DNA of 47,492 nt from an uncultured Candidatus Saccharibacteria bacterium (GCA_938041555.1 CALIAC010000021.1:1-47492); one strand, 5' to 3'; positions 24,464-33,430 are shown, counted from the first letter of the stretch. Numbers and translations: made by a program. The notes: a model not told the origin generated them from the sequence alone.

Positions 24464-26077
24464 ATGCAGCCACAAGATCCGTCACGCACAACATCACGAG
24501 GGAACTCATCATCGCAGAGCCGCGATGCACGGCTTAGTGAGGCGCGTGGGCAAATCGATGCACTGTACAATACGTCAAGCAGCGGTGGCAACACAAACCG
24601 CCCAACCATGCAGCCCATCATTGGCAGTACACCGACTCGCCAGCCAGCGCCCAGCACGAGCGCCAAGGCGGCTACCTTCTCAGTTCCAAACCTCGCCAGC
24701 AAACCAGCCAGCCATGCACCAGTGGTGCGGCATGCGATGGGTGGCGTTCAGCACAGCCAGACGGCTTACCGCCCAGGTGCTCAAGCATGGCGCCAGAACC
24801 AAGCAGCTGCAGCGTCAAATGCCCACTCAGCACCTACCGCCCGCGAGCGCGATATCTCATCTATCACGCCGCGCAACCGCTCACAGGCGCACTATATTGG
24901 CACATCAGCCCAAGTGACACAGTCATCACAACCCACGCCGGCCCGCACAGCCGCTTCATCAACAGCTCACGTGCAGCAGCCCTCATCTCAAGATAACCAT
25001 ACCGAGCAGCCAGCAGCGAGCGCGCATCAGCCGCAGCAACCAGACAGCCAGCGCCCTACCGGTGCACCACGCCAGCCCACCGCCAACCAAAAGGCCGCTT
25101 GGCAGCAATACCACAATGCTTGGCAAAACTACTATCAGCAGTATTATGAGCGCTACTACCTAGGCCAAGTCAAGAAGGCTGAGGAGCGCCTCGCTGAGCA
25201 AGCCAAAGCTCACGACGCCGATGCACCTCACGCTACCGCAGCCACCACTGATGAGTCAGAGGAGCTCACCCAAAGCCAAGCCATGGGCGACCTGCGCTCG
25301 CGCTTACTGGGCTCAATCCGCAACGGCGCAAACAAAGTCCGCCATAGCCGCCACTTCATCCCCGCGGTGGCTGGTATTTCCGTCATGGTATTATTCTTAG
25401 CATTGCAGTACAACCGGGTCTTTTTCTCATACGTTGCGGCCTATACCTCACCAGGCGACCTCGATGCCCAGAGCTATATCATCAGCCCATATGACTCGAC
25501 CAACGTTGGCCCAGACCCCAAGCTTATCATTCCTAAGATTGCCGTCGACGTACCTATCGTGTGGGATGCCAACGCTGCTAGCCAAGCCTCACTCAATGCT
25601 GCTATGGATAAGGGCGTCGTGTGGTTCAATATCCCTGGTGCCAATGCCAAGCCCGGCGAGGTGGGGAACTTCGTCGTCTCGGGCCACTCGAGCAACGACT
25701 GGCTCGATAATGGTAAGTACAAGTTCATCTTCGCGCGGCTCGAGCAAATGCAAAAGGGTGACAATATCTACGTCAATTACAACGGCAAGCGTTACACCTA
25801 TACCGTCACCGGGTCACAAGTCGTCAAGCCGACCGATGTGCACGCGCTACAAACCAACGCCACCAAGCCAACCATGACACTCATCACCTGTGTGCCACTT
25901 GGTACCGACCTCAACCGCCTGCTCGTCACAGCCGAGCAAGTCAGCCCCGACCCATCCTCCGCCAAAAAAGAAGCATCTCAAACCACTACCAACAGTGGTA
26001 GCAACAGCAAGAGTGCCATGCCAGGCAACTCACCAACCTTCGTTCAACGGGTCGGCAACCTGTTTTCAGGGCGGTAA
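24464..26077 (+). CDS. Sortase with long disordered N-terminus
   Basis: A 537-residue membrane transpeptidase that should cleave LPXTG-type signals and attach proteins to the envelope. About 295 N-terminal residues are Gln/Ala/Pro/Ser-rich and probably disordered on the cytoplasmic side. One membrane helix follows (about 298-318), then the sortase fold. Catalytic residues are His408 (VSGHSSND), Cys476 (TLITCVP) and Arg485 (LNRLL). The TLxTCxP...RLLV pattern is closest to class C or related sortases, without a visible lid. TATACT ends 10 bases before the ATG. The obvious substrate is the LPHTG protein nearby. The length of the cytoplasmic tail is unusual. Confidence 0.92.
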   Translation: MQPQDPSRTTSRGNSSSQSRDARLSEARGQIDALYNTSSSGGNTNRPTMQPIIGSTPTRQPAPSTSAKAATFSVPNLASKPASHAPVVRHAMGGVQHSQTAYRPGAQAWRQNQAAAASNAHSAPTARERDISSITPRNRSQAHYIGTSAQVTQSSQPTPARTAASSTAHVQQPSSQDNHTEQPAASAHQPQQPDSQRPTGAPRQPTANQKAAWQQYHNAWQNYYQQYYERYYLGQVKKAEERLAEQAKAHDADAPHATAATTDESEELTQSQAMGDLRSRLLGSIRNGANKVRHSRHFIPAVAGISVMVLFLALQYNRVFFSYVAAYTSPGDLDAQSYIISPYDSTNVGPDPKLIIPKIAVDVPIVWDANAASQASLNAAMDKGVVWFNIPGANAKPGEVGNFVVSGHSSNDWLDNGKYKFIFARLEQMQKGDNIYVNYNGKRYTYTVTGSQVVKPTDVHALQTNATKPTMTLITCVPLGTDLNRLLVTAEQVSPDPSSAKKEASQTTTNSGSNSKSAMPGNSPTFVQRVGNLFSGR

Positions 26078-26173
26078 GCTGGCTCTATAAACTAGTGTGG
26101 TATCTACGCTTGAAAGTGCGACATTTCTCACTAGTTACTTTGGTAGTTGGTGTAGCAGTATATAAAGACGAGG

Positions 26174-26196
26174 ATGTATGTATGTATGTATGTATG
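26174..26196. repeat. Tetranucleotide repeat (ATGT)5.75
   Basis: A pure ATGT tract of 23 bases. Short open frames cross it on the minus strand but lack support, so I do not call a gene here. Such tracts are prone to slippage. Confidence 0.8.
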
Positions 26197-26404
26197 CTTT
26201 GCTCATATTCATAGACGAAACAAGCAAGCGCACAGCCAGATGGCTACTAGCTATGTCAAGCATTGTATCCTCTTCATAGAATATGCAATGCCGAGTAGCT
26301 CGCCAATAAGCATACTCCTCATGTTTGTATAGTCGCAACTGGAATATTCAGTTTTCAGCAGCTCAAGCGGCAAGAGTTGATGCGGATGCAACAAACGGGC
26401 TCCT

Positions 26405-26526
26405 AGCCCACCAAACATAGCTCACTAAACCGTGCCTGAATCTGATTGCAGTGCCATTCTATTACACTCTCGGATTGAGTAATTAATCCGGTTCAGTTTG
26501 AGCATGGTTGGTGGGCTATGTTTTTG
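26405..26526 (+). repeat. Branched hairpin repeat, copy 2
   Basis: The second copy of the 13634-13754 element. The long stem is kept, with several C-to-T changes that turn G-C into G-U pairs, and the inner hairpin reads CGGATT/AATCCG instead of CGGGTT/AGTCCG. It ends in a T-run (ATGTTTTTGG). It lies alone between the sortase gene and the convergent PEGA gene, with no peptide gene or twin promoter in front. Positions 26078-26404 otherwise hold only the ATGT tract and unsupported short frames. Confidence 0.75.
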
Positions 26527-26612
26527 GATTATATAAGATAGATGAACAAGCGAATTATGTGCTTAGTGTTCATCACAGTGTGGCAGGGGTAACTGCACGA
26601 TCCTGATGATGA

Positions 26613-28082
26613 CTAGTCATTGACGATTTTCGTTTGGCGTAGTGCCACGCCGTCCTTCGTCTTGACGAAGCTGTAGAGGTAGCGCTGATTTTGTGAGAGA
26701 ACAACAGGAAGATCGAGCGCCGAGGTAGTGATGCGCTGCTGGTTGGAGCCATCAAAGTCGTAGAGATGCACACCGCCGTGTGTGAAGGTGAAGTGGTAGC
26801 CATCGATCCAGTTGATATCGCGTGTCAGCGGCTGGGGGAGCTTGATGGTGGAGGATTTGAGCAGCTCGAGATCGTACGTCATGAGGCTCGTGTCGTTATA
26901 CACACAGGCGAAGCGGTGCCCACCACGCGAGAAATCGACATGACTAATGCCACCTGGCATGCTGAGGCTGGCGACAGACTTAAGGCTGCTTGCCGTACGC
27001 GAATCGCTTGCGGCATGCGAGGTGCTGCTGAGGATCTCAGCCGTCTCGCCATAGGCGATCACGTAGTATACTTTGTCGTAATATTTCTCGATACGGAAGT
27101 GGAGTGGTGCTACACCATCATCGGCATAGCTGCGGACAGTGCGAGGCTTGGTAGTGCCAATGGTGAGGTAGCCAGCGGTGCGCTGCTTGCTAGTGTGGTC
27201 GAGCTTGGTTGTGTACGTAACGGTGCTATCGCTGTAGAGTGCAAACTCAGCCACGTTACTAACGAGTGGGCCGGTGATAGTCATATCGCCGAGGCTTGCT
27301 TGGCGCAGGTCGCCCTCACCAGTGAGGACAAAGAGCTTGCGGCTGTCGCCCTGTGAAAATTTGGCGGCAGTAACATTTACGCCAAGCTGCCGCGTTATAT
27401 TATCAAGCTTGTGGCTACCCTGGGTATCGAGAACAAGCCACTCGGTTTTATCGCCATTGTAGGTGTGCTTGATCGTCACATAGCGATTGTCCTTGTCCCA
27501 CGAGTCGAGAGCGAAAGTTTGGTGCTCGGCATTATCGGGCGCGGTGTAGTGCGCACTATCGAGCGTGATGTTTGTCGTCTGTGGCTTGTCGCCACTGAGG
27601 TCAGCCAGAGTAACAGTGGGCTTGTGCGCAGACGGAGTGAAGGCAAGATAGCGATTATTACCCGAGGCAATGGCACTCGATGCACCACTAGCGGTCGCGA
27701 CATTCTTATGACTCGGGTTGCTAGAGATAAGCCGGGCGTAGTCGAGCCACAGCACACTGCCGGCCTTCACATCCACCGTCTTGTGCCAATCATGGTAACC
27801 TTCACGCTGGATGGTGATATTACGCTGGCCCGCCGAGAGGGTGAGCTTGCTAGGTGTCTCGTTGCTGAGGCGAGTTTGGTCTACCGTCACTTGGGCACCA
27901 TCGGGGTGGGTGTCAAACTGCACCAGGCCGCCCTGCACGACCTTACCACTCGACCAATTCAGCCGGTACCCCTGTATTGCATAAGCAAAAATCACGACGG
28001 TGAAGAGAACAGTCAGCACCATCATGCTATAAATCAATGTCAGATGGACGCGTTGGCGTCGCTTTCGTTGCTTCGTATCCAT
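26613..28082 (-). CDS. PEGA-domain membrane protein with propeller-like region
   Basis: A 489-residue protein with a basic cytoplasmic N-terminus and one membrane helix (about residues 13-36). A PEGA domain follows at about 48-110 (GLVQFDTHPDGAQVTVDQT, PSKLTLSAGQRNITIQREGY). The remaining ~370 residues form repeated beta-strand units of the WD40/TolB-like type (for example NNRYLAFTPSAHKPTVTLAD and GGHRFACVYNDTSLMTYDLE). It is probably extracytoplasmic, anchored by its N-terminus. The function is unknown. A TATAAT box ends 6 bases before the ATG. Confidence 0.85.
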   Translation of the reverse strand: MDTKQRKRRQRVHLTLIYSMMVLTVLFTVVIFAYAIQGYRLNWSSGKVVQGGLVQFDTHPDGAQVTVDQTRLSNETPSKLTLSAGQRNITIQREGYHDWHKTVDVKAGSVLWLDYARLISSNPSHKNVATASGASSAIASGNNRYLAFTPSAHKPTVTLADLSGDKPQTTNITLDSAHYTAPDNAEHQTFALDSWDKDNRYVTIKHTYNGDKTEWLVLDTQGSHKLDNITRQLGVNVTAAKFSQGDSRKLFVLTGEGDLRQASLGDMTITGPLVSNVAEFALYSDSTVTYTTKLDHTSKQRTAGYLTIGTTKPRTVRSYADDGVAPLHFRIEKYYDKVYYVIAYGETAEILSSTSHAASDSRTASSLKSVASLSMPGGISHVDFSRGGHRFACVYNDTSLMTYDLELLKSSTIKLPQPLTRDINWIDGYHFTFTHGGVHLYDFDGSNQQRITTSALDLPVVLSQNQRYLYSFVKTKDGVALRQTKIVND

Positions 28083-28266
28083 GACAACATTATACCATGG
28101 CTGGAGGGAAGTAGGATGTGTTACCTATCAAGCTTAACCTCGCAGCGGGCTCATGTATTATTTTATTTTGTCCCGAGGATTTTATACAAAACAGCTCCCA
28201 CCTCTTGCAAAACCCCTTATGCTTGGAGTATTATACGATCAAAGAGGGAACAAGGGGGATATTATT

Positions 28267-29772
28267 ATGCGTCATACGACGGTCACACGTGGTGGACAAG
28301 TGTCTAAGCAGGCAGCTGGGCAGACTGCCGTTCGTCAAGATATACAGAGATCAAGGCGGCGTTGCACGAGCAAATCAGAGCGGCAACCTGTGCTATACGG
28401 GCCCGAGCTGAAGATTATTCATACCCCGCGCACTCGCCCTCCGGTGGCCAAGGTGGCTCAGCCGAAGCATATCTCAGAAATCATCCCGGCAACCAAGGCA
28501 GTACAGACAGCTCAGGCGGCTAAGGCAACGCCGCGATCATCTACAAAGAACCAGCCACGGGTAGCTACAGGAGTCGCTCAAACCACTCCGCTACGCCCCG
28601 CGCACCAGCTGGCCATGCTCCATGCAGCCACGCCGCAAAAAACAATGGCACCACATCTCGCCGCAGCACCAACTGCGCACATCACCAAGCATCATCGGCC
28701 GGTGGCGGTGCAGCCCATCACATCATCTCGACCCGGCTCGCCGCGCCAGCTACGGAAGCGGCAACCCGTGACGATCTCGCCGCTCTCGGCTCAGCCAACA
28801 AGACCCTCATCGCCCCGTGTGCAAACCCCACACCGCACTGCTCAACAGACGCCCACCCAGCCTGGCGCGCCACGCAGTATGGATTTTGTCTTTGTACCAT
28901 CAGAGATAGAACCACCCAGTGCCGCCAAGCGCCACAGCACACCACCACCATCACAACTGGCACGTGTGCTTGCCACCGAGCAAGCCGAGCAGACGCAAAC
29001 CCAAACCACGCAGCCAGCCATGCCGATCGGCCTGCCCACGCTCAACCTCGCCGAACTTGCTGCCCAACCACTAGTGGCGCAGCCTTCTGGAATGCCCCAG
29101 GGTGAGGTGTGGTGGCCGCCAGCCGAGCCAGAGCTCACCACTACGGAGAATATCCCCGTTGGCACACTGCCGCGCAGCGTCCTTACCGAGCAGAGTAAGA
29201 AGCCGGCAGCCGCGCCCAGATCCAAACATCGCAAGCTCTTCGCTAGTAAACGCCGCACCAACAAACCCACCACTAGCGTCGCACCGCCACCAGCTCGGCA
29301 GCCAACAGCGCGCCACTGGGGTCGGCGCCTCAGCATTGCTGGGGCGATGGTGGCACTGCTTGCCTTTGGCGGCTACCTAACGTACCACAACATGCCTGCC
29401 ATTGCTACTCGTATGGCCGCCGCTCAGGCTGGCATTAATGCATCGTTCCCGTCGTATCAGCCGAGTGGCTATAGCTTGGCGGGTGGCATATCACAGCAGC
29501 AGGGGAGTGTCTTAATGAAGTTCGCCGCCAACGCTGGCCCAGGCACCTTTACTCTCACGCAGAGCCGGTCAGATTGGGATTCCAGTGCTGTCCTGGCCAA
29601 CTACGTTTTACCCAGCTTTGGCCGCAACTTCGCCACTACCACCAGCCGTGGCCTCACTATCTATAGCACCCACAATGCCGCCGCGTGGGTCAATGGCGGC
29701 ATCCTCTACACCATCAAGGGCAACGCACCTCTGTCGAGCGAGCAGGTAGCGCGGATTGCAGCGAGTATGTGA
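28267..29772 (+). CDS. Disordered-tail membrane protein, DUF4367-like C-terminus
   Basis: A 501-residue protein. The start at 28267 has an AAGGGGGA ribosome site at correct spacing; an upstream ATG at 28153 has none. Residues 1 to about 385 are Ala/Pro/Gln/Thr-rich, basic at first, and probably disordered. One membrane helix follows (LSIAGAMVALLAFGGYLTYH), then an external domain of about 120 residues (SFPSYQPSGYSLAGGISQQQ, TLTQSRSDWDSS, AAWVNGGILYTIKG). The Y-x-L and W-x-x-G-I-L-Y pattern resembles DUF4367. The architecture parallels the sortase protein: long cytoplasmic tail, one helix, small outer domain. The function is unknown. Confidence 0.75.
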   Translation: MRHTTVTRGGQVSKQAAGQTAVRQDIQRSRRRCTSKSERQPVLYGPELKIIHTPRTRPPVAKVAQPKHISEIIPATKAVQTAQAAKATPRSSTKNQPRVATGVAQTTPLRPAHQLAMLHAATPQKTMAPHLAAAPTAHITKHHRPVAVQPITSSRPGSPRQLRKRQPVTISPLSAQPTRPSSPRVQTPHRTAQQTPTQPGAPRSMDFVFVPSEIEPPSAAKRHSTPPPSQLARVLATEQAEQTQTQTTQPAMPIGLPTLNLAELAAQPLVAQPSGMPQGEVWWPPAEPELTTTENIPVGTLPRSVLTEQSKKPAAAPRSKHRKLFASKRRTNKPTTSVAPPPARQPTARHWGRRLSIAGAMVALLAFGGYLTYHNMPAIATRMAAAQAGINASFPSYQPSGYSLAGGISQQQGSVLMKFAANAGPGTFTLTQSRSDWDSSAVLANYVLPSFGRNFATTTSRGLTIYSTHNAAAWVNGGILYTIKGNAPLSSEQVARIAASM

Positions 29773-29802
29773 ATCTCATTTTGTGAAGCATCATCTCTTA
29801 TT

Positions 29803-29934
29803 CATCCCCCATCGCTCCCTCCTCAGGAACGCTATAAGGGTCAACATTCGCTGGATGTCGACCTCTTGCGCTGGGCTGAAAACAGATTATTGCAATCTGT
29901 TTGCACACTCCATCGGATGAAGTGATGGGGGATG
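29803..29934 (+). ncRNA. Structured RNA motif, copy A
   Basis: A 132-base element. The closing stem is CATCCCCCATC (29803) with GATGGGGGATG (29924), 11 perfect pairs. Hairpin P2 pairs AAGGGTC-A-ACAT with ATGT-C-GACCTCTT. Hairpin P3 (AACAG...CTGTT) has loop core TTATTGCA. A 17-base block ACTCCATCGGATGAAGT (29907-29923) is identical in copy B on the other strand at 33438-33454. Stem sequences differ between copies but pairing is kept. It lies upstream of gltX, but the gltX promoter is downstream of it, so it may be an independent RNA. I cannot match it to a known riboswitch or ncRNA family. Confidence 0.6.
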
Positions 29935-29995
29935 CAAGATACCACCAAAATCATGCTGTTCTTTGTCATATGGTTCATCTGCTATACTTATCCAT

Positions 29996-31462
29996 ATGAG
30001 TAACGACACATCATCTGATACACCATCTTCGCACACCACCACCATTCGCACCCGCTTTGCACCCAGCCCCACGGGGTATATCCATGTGGGTAATGTGCGC
30101 GCAGCGCTCTTTCCGTGGCTGCTTACACGTCAGCAGGGTGGGAAATTCGTCTTGCGCATTGAGGATACCGACCGCGCTCGCTTTGTGCCTGGGGCAGAGG
30201 ATCTGATTCTCGATACACTCGACTGGCTTGGGCTAGATTGGGACGAAGGCCCACGCGTTGGCGGTGAGGCTGGGCCATATCATCAGTCGGAGCGCCTCGC
30301 CATCTACCACCGCTGGGCCCAAAAGCTCATCGACAAAGGACTGGCCTATGCCGACCCCTACACCCCAGAGGAAGTCCAAGGCTTTCGCGAGGAAGCTCGG
30401 GCTGCCAAGAAGGCCTTTTTATACCGCGACTATCGCCCAACCAATCCACCAGAGTGGGATGGCACCCAGCCACTGCGCTTTAAGGTAGCCGAGCCCCAGC
30501 GCTACACCTGGCACGACCCCGTGATGGGTGAGCTCTCTGCTGGGCCAGAAGCGCTCGATGACTTCATCCTCATCAAGGCCGATGGCTACCCCACATACAA
30601 CTTCGCTCACATTGTCGACGATGCCGAGATGGGCATTACCCACGTCATCCGCGGGCTAGAATATATCTCCAGCATTCCACGCTACCTCAACCTATACGAT
30701 GCGCTAGAGCTTGAGCCACCAGTATTGGCCTGCCTGCCACACATCATGGCACCGGATGGCAAGAAAAAGCTCGGCAAGCGCGATGGTGCTAAGAGCGTCA
30801 CCGACTACCGCACCGATGGTATCTTGCCCGAGGCAATGCTCAACTTCCTCGCCTCGCTGGGCTGGAATGATGGCACCGAGCAAGAGATCTTTAGCAAGGA
30901 GGAACTGATCGAGAAATTCCGCCTCGAGCGTGTCCAGCGCAGTGGTGCCCGCTTCGACGAAAAGCGCCTCCTCTGGATGAATGGCCAATGGATTCGCCGT
31001 CTATCGCTCGATGACCTCTACAGCCGGGTCGAGCACTACTGGCCAGCCAGTGCCGCCACCGCCAGCGAAGCATACAAAAAGCAGGTGCTTGCTCTGGTGC
31101 AAGACCGCCTCAAGACCTTGGCCGAGCTGCCAATGCTGAGCCGCTACTTCTTCGAAGAGCCTACTATAAACGAAGAGCTCATTACCACCAACAAGTCTCT
31201 GCGCAAACTGACGGGTGAGCAGCATCGAGAGCTCCTTGCCACGGCCCACGCCGCTCTGGCTCAGCAGCATACGTGGACGCCAAGCGCCATCCAAGACACC
31301 CTCAATCAACTCCTCGAGACCACTGGCCATAAGCCGGGCGTGCTCTTTAGCCTCATCCGCATCGCCACTACCTGGGCACCCTTTAGCCCCCAGCTGAATG
31401 ACACGCTGGCGCTGCTTGGCAAGGAGCAGACGCTGGCGCGAATCGAGCAGTATCTTGGGTAA
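29996..31462 (+). CDS. gltX: Glutamyl-tRNA synthetase
   Basis: This class I synthetase charges tRNA-Glu, and probably also tRNA-Gln as a non-discriminating enzyme if the organism uses GatCAB, which this window cannot show. It has 488 residues. The HIGH-type motif is APSPTGYIHVGNVRA, followed by VLRIEDTDRARF. The KMSKS-type loop is KKKLGKRDGA. The C-terminal anticodon-binding helical domain is present. No zinc-binding CxCx motif is seen. The start at 29996 has TATACT 7 bases upstream; an earlier in-frame ATG-less extension lies before the promoter box. A tRNA-Glu gene is 6.5 kb away. Confidence 0.96.
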   Translation: MSNDTSSDTPSSHTTTIRTRFAPSPTGYIHVGNVRAALFPWLLTRQQGGKFVLRIEDTDRARFVPGAEDLILDTLDWLGLDWDEGPRVGGEAGPYHQSERLAIYHRWAQKLIDKGLAYADPYTPEEVQGFREEARAAKKAFLYRDYRPTNPPEWDGTQPLRFKVAEPQRYTWHDPVMGELSAGPEALDDFILIKADGYPTYNFAHIVDDAEMGITHVIRGLEYISSIPRYLNLYDALELEPPVLACLPHIMAPDGKKKLGKRDGAKSVTDYRTDGILPEAMLNFLASLGWNDGTEQEIFSKEELIEKFRLERVQRSGARFDEKRLLWMNGQWIRRLSLDDLYSRVEHYWPASAATASEAYKKQVLALVQDRLKTLAELPMLSRYFFEEPTINEELITTNKSLRKLTGEQHRELLATAHAALAQQHTWTPSAIQDTLNQLLETTGHKPGVLFSLIRIATTWAPFSPQLNDTLALLGKEQTLARIEQYLG

Positions 31463-31481
31463 TAACGCGCTCCGCATCACA

Positions 31482-31508
31482 AAAAACCGGCTCTCCCGGC
31501 CGGTTTTT
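31482..31508. terminator. Terminator after gltX
   Basis: AAAAACCGGC and GCCGGTTTTT form a 10-bp stem with a 7-base loop. A and T runs flank it, so it may act in both directions. Confidence 0.88.
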
Positions 31509-31561
31509 GCTTGAACAAATAATTGCGTCATGAGCAAAAAATAATAGCAATAACAGGGGTA

Positions 31562-31606
31562 GGGGACTGCCCGCGAATACACGATGGTACTCAAGCGGGC
31601 AGCCCC
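31562..31606. repeat. Strong GC-rich inverted repeat
   Basis: GGGGACTGCCCGC pairs with GCGGGCAGCCCC over 12 bp with one bulged A and a 20-base loop. No T-run follows on either strand, so it is not a usual terminator. It lies between the gltX terminator and the stop of the convergent 324-residue gene. Confidence 0.55.
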
Positions 31607-31665
31607 GGTGGATAGAAGGGCCATGCCTATGCTACTACACAGGCCGACGTGAAGCTTGACGTGGG

Positions 31666-32640
31666 TCAAGCCTTTTTTGGTTCCTTGCTGGGCTCAGTTT
31701 CCGTCGGTGAGCCAGTGTCTGCCTCCAGCATCGCCTGAGACAGCGAGCCCCATCCAATAACCTCATCCTTGGTCTCACCAAGAATAAAGGGGAGAGAGGA
31801 CATTCTCGAAGCGCGGTCGGCCTCGGCAGCTACTAAGGCTTCTCGCTCTTCACGTGAGCGGCGAAGTGACGCTTCAGTAGCCTCGCGCTCGGCTTCGATG
31901 CGTTGCTGCTCTTCAGCAGCAACGCGATCGGCCTCAAGGCGGTTGATCTCATCCTGTATGTAACCATACAAGACATCGAAGGCACGACGTCGATACTCCT
32001 CAGGTGAGGGAAGCTTGGCGCCGTACTCTTTGCTAATGAACTCGATCAGCTCTGGGTTGCGACGAACAACCCGAGTGACGGACTCATGACTGATACTGAC
32101 TACCTTGGTGTTGATACTGTCAACAGACACCCCACCAGCACCAGCCTCCAGCCTCTTACGAACATTCTGAGAGAGGCCAGATTGAAGCAGTAAGCGTATA
32201 TAGCGGATGACACTGTAATCAAACTCAATTGCATTCAACTCACCAGAGCGGAAACGCCGATACAACTGCTTACGTTCTTGCCATCCACCCACTAGGACGA
32301 TGCCAGTAATGCCAGTCAGGAGTGTGGAGGGAATAGCTAATAGTAGCCACCATAACGACCAAGCGTACGATGCAAAGCAGCTACAGATAGCAACTGACCC
32401 TACCACGATGCCGCAACGAGCAAAGAATGTCAGTAGAGCTCGCTCTTGGTTCGCATATTTACTCTGATCGCTTTCGTTCCAAGCCCAATGGTAGATCTCA
32501 GGGCATTCCCATGGCTGAGACACCTCCTCTCGTGTAACACCCTCGACCCAAAGGGATCGAGAGATAGACTTATCGCACTTGCTATAGCCAACTTGCTCTC
32601 CGTCTACATAGAGTCTACCGCAATTAATCTCAAGGAACAT
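31666..32640 (-). CDS. Membrane protein with C-terminal coiled coil
   Basis: An unrecognised 324-residue protein. The N-terminal ~65 residues are soluble and Trp-rich (SLWVEGVTREEVSQPWECPE). Two membrane segments follow (about 69-90 and 95-117), then a cytoplasmic helical region. That region contains a long charged coiled coil at about 230-280 (INRLEADRVAAEEQQRIEAE and more). An AGGGGAAGAG ribosome site and an AT-rich promoter with TATAAT lie upstream, next to a (TA)n tract at 32683-32706. The neighbours give no clue to its role. Confidence 0.75.
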   Translation of the reverse strand: MFLEINCGRLYVDGEQVGYSKCDKSISRSLWVEGVTREEVSQPWECPEIYHWAWNESDQSKYANQERALLTFFARCGIVVGSVAICSCFASYAWSLWWLLLAIPSTLLTGITGIVLVGGWQERKQLYRRFRSGELNAIEFDYSVIRYIRLLLQSGLSQNVRKRLEAGAGGVSVDSINTKVVSISHESVTRVVRRNPELIEFISKEYGAKLPSPEEYRRRAFDVLYGYIQDEINRLEADRVAAEEQQRIEAEREATEASLRRSREEREALVAAEADRASRMSSLPFILGETKDEVIGWGSLSQAMLEADTGSPTETEPSKEPKKA

Positions 32641-32682
32641 ATTCTCTTCCCCTTTCTATCTGTAGAGAGAATATGAAAGAAA

Positions 32683-32706
32683 TTATATATATATATATAT
32701 ATATAT
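32683..32706. repeat. (TA)n tract in promoter region
   Basis: A run of about 12 TA units lies immediately upstream of the 324-residue gene, overlapping its likely -10 region. Changes in repeat number could alter promoter spacing. Confidence 0.7.
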
Positions 32707-32874
32707 CTGTCAAGGCCTTATTGCTGCGTTATTTACAACGGTACAGAGGCAGCAGCTCACTATTGTCTCAAAATATCATGCTATTTGCTGGTATGGTAGC
32801 AGCCCGGCTGCGATGGGCGCTTTGCTATGCTCGCCAAGCGATGCTCGTGCCACGAGAGAGGGGATGCCGCGCAA

Positions 32875-33219
32875 TTACTCCGCCGCTGGAGGTACGTCGC
32901 CCGGCCAGACCGATGGCGCTGGCTCCATACCGCTCACGGAGTCCGCGCCATTAATTATCTTGCGTGCAACGGGAGAGGCGAATATATCAACACCCTGCGG
33001 GCCCGAACCAATCCCTATGCTACCTCCAAGGGCAGCACGCGTCACAGCCCCCATGACATCAGATGACGGCTGCTTGCGCTTGCGCACCCCTTCTTGCACT
33101 CGCACTTGCCCCACACGCCAATCTCCGCCGCTCGCTTGTTGTGGCGATTGACATTGTGATGGTGATATAGCGCTGCTGTCTCTACCATTACTTATACTGT
33201 CGCTCTCTCGTCGTGTCAT
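32875..33219 (-). CDS. Small hypothetical protein, 114 residues
   Basis: A Ser/Gly/Gln/Pro-rich, probably disordered protein (SDSISNGRDSSAISPSQCQS at the start, GGSIGIGSGPQGVDIFASPV later) that I cannot assign. Support for it comes from its start. GAGGA lies 4 bases before the ATG, and a good promoter (TTGGCA, 17 bases, TACAAT; 33282-33254) lies about 30 bases upstream. The frame could still be chance in GC-rich DNA. It is on the same strand as the 324-residue gene downstream, with 230 bases between. Confidence 0.45.
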   Translation of the reverse strand: MTRRESDSISNGRDSSAISPSQCQSPQQASGGDWRVGQVRVQEGVRKRKQPSSDVMGAVTRAALGGSIGIGSGPQGVDIFASPVARKIINGADSVSGMEPAPSVWPGDVPPAAE

Positions 33220-33253
33220 ATTTCCTCACCCAAATTATCGTTAATGGTTATTC

Positions 33254-33282
33254 ATTGTAGGCTATTTTTGCGGATTTGCCAA
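33254..33282 (-). promoter_or_regulatory. Promoter of the 114-residue gene
   Basis: On the minus strand TTGGCA (33282-33277), a 17-base spacer and TACAAT (33259-33254) form a good sigma70 promoter. Confidence 0.55.
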
Positions 33283-33430
33283 GGGGTTTGTCGGGTAATT
33301 GATCGCATTGCGCTTCTTGTGGCGAAACTGTTGGTGCCTCCTCGTTACTTCACTTTAGGCGGTATGCAAAGGCTCACTCTCCGAATCTGAATGTCAAAAA
33401 CCTTCCTTCTTCACGTTCAGCTCTCGCGGC

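Noticed and set aside
29780..29995. T-box leader upstream of gltX
   Set aside because: No T-box sequence or AG-bulge is visible, and the gltX -10 box lies downstream of the structured element, so it would not be in the mRNA.
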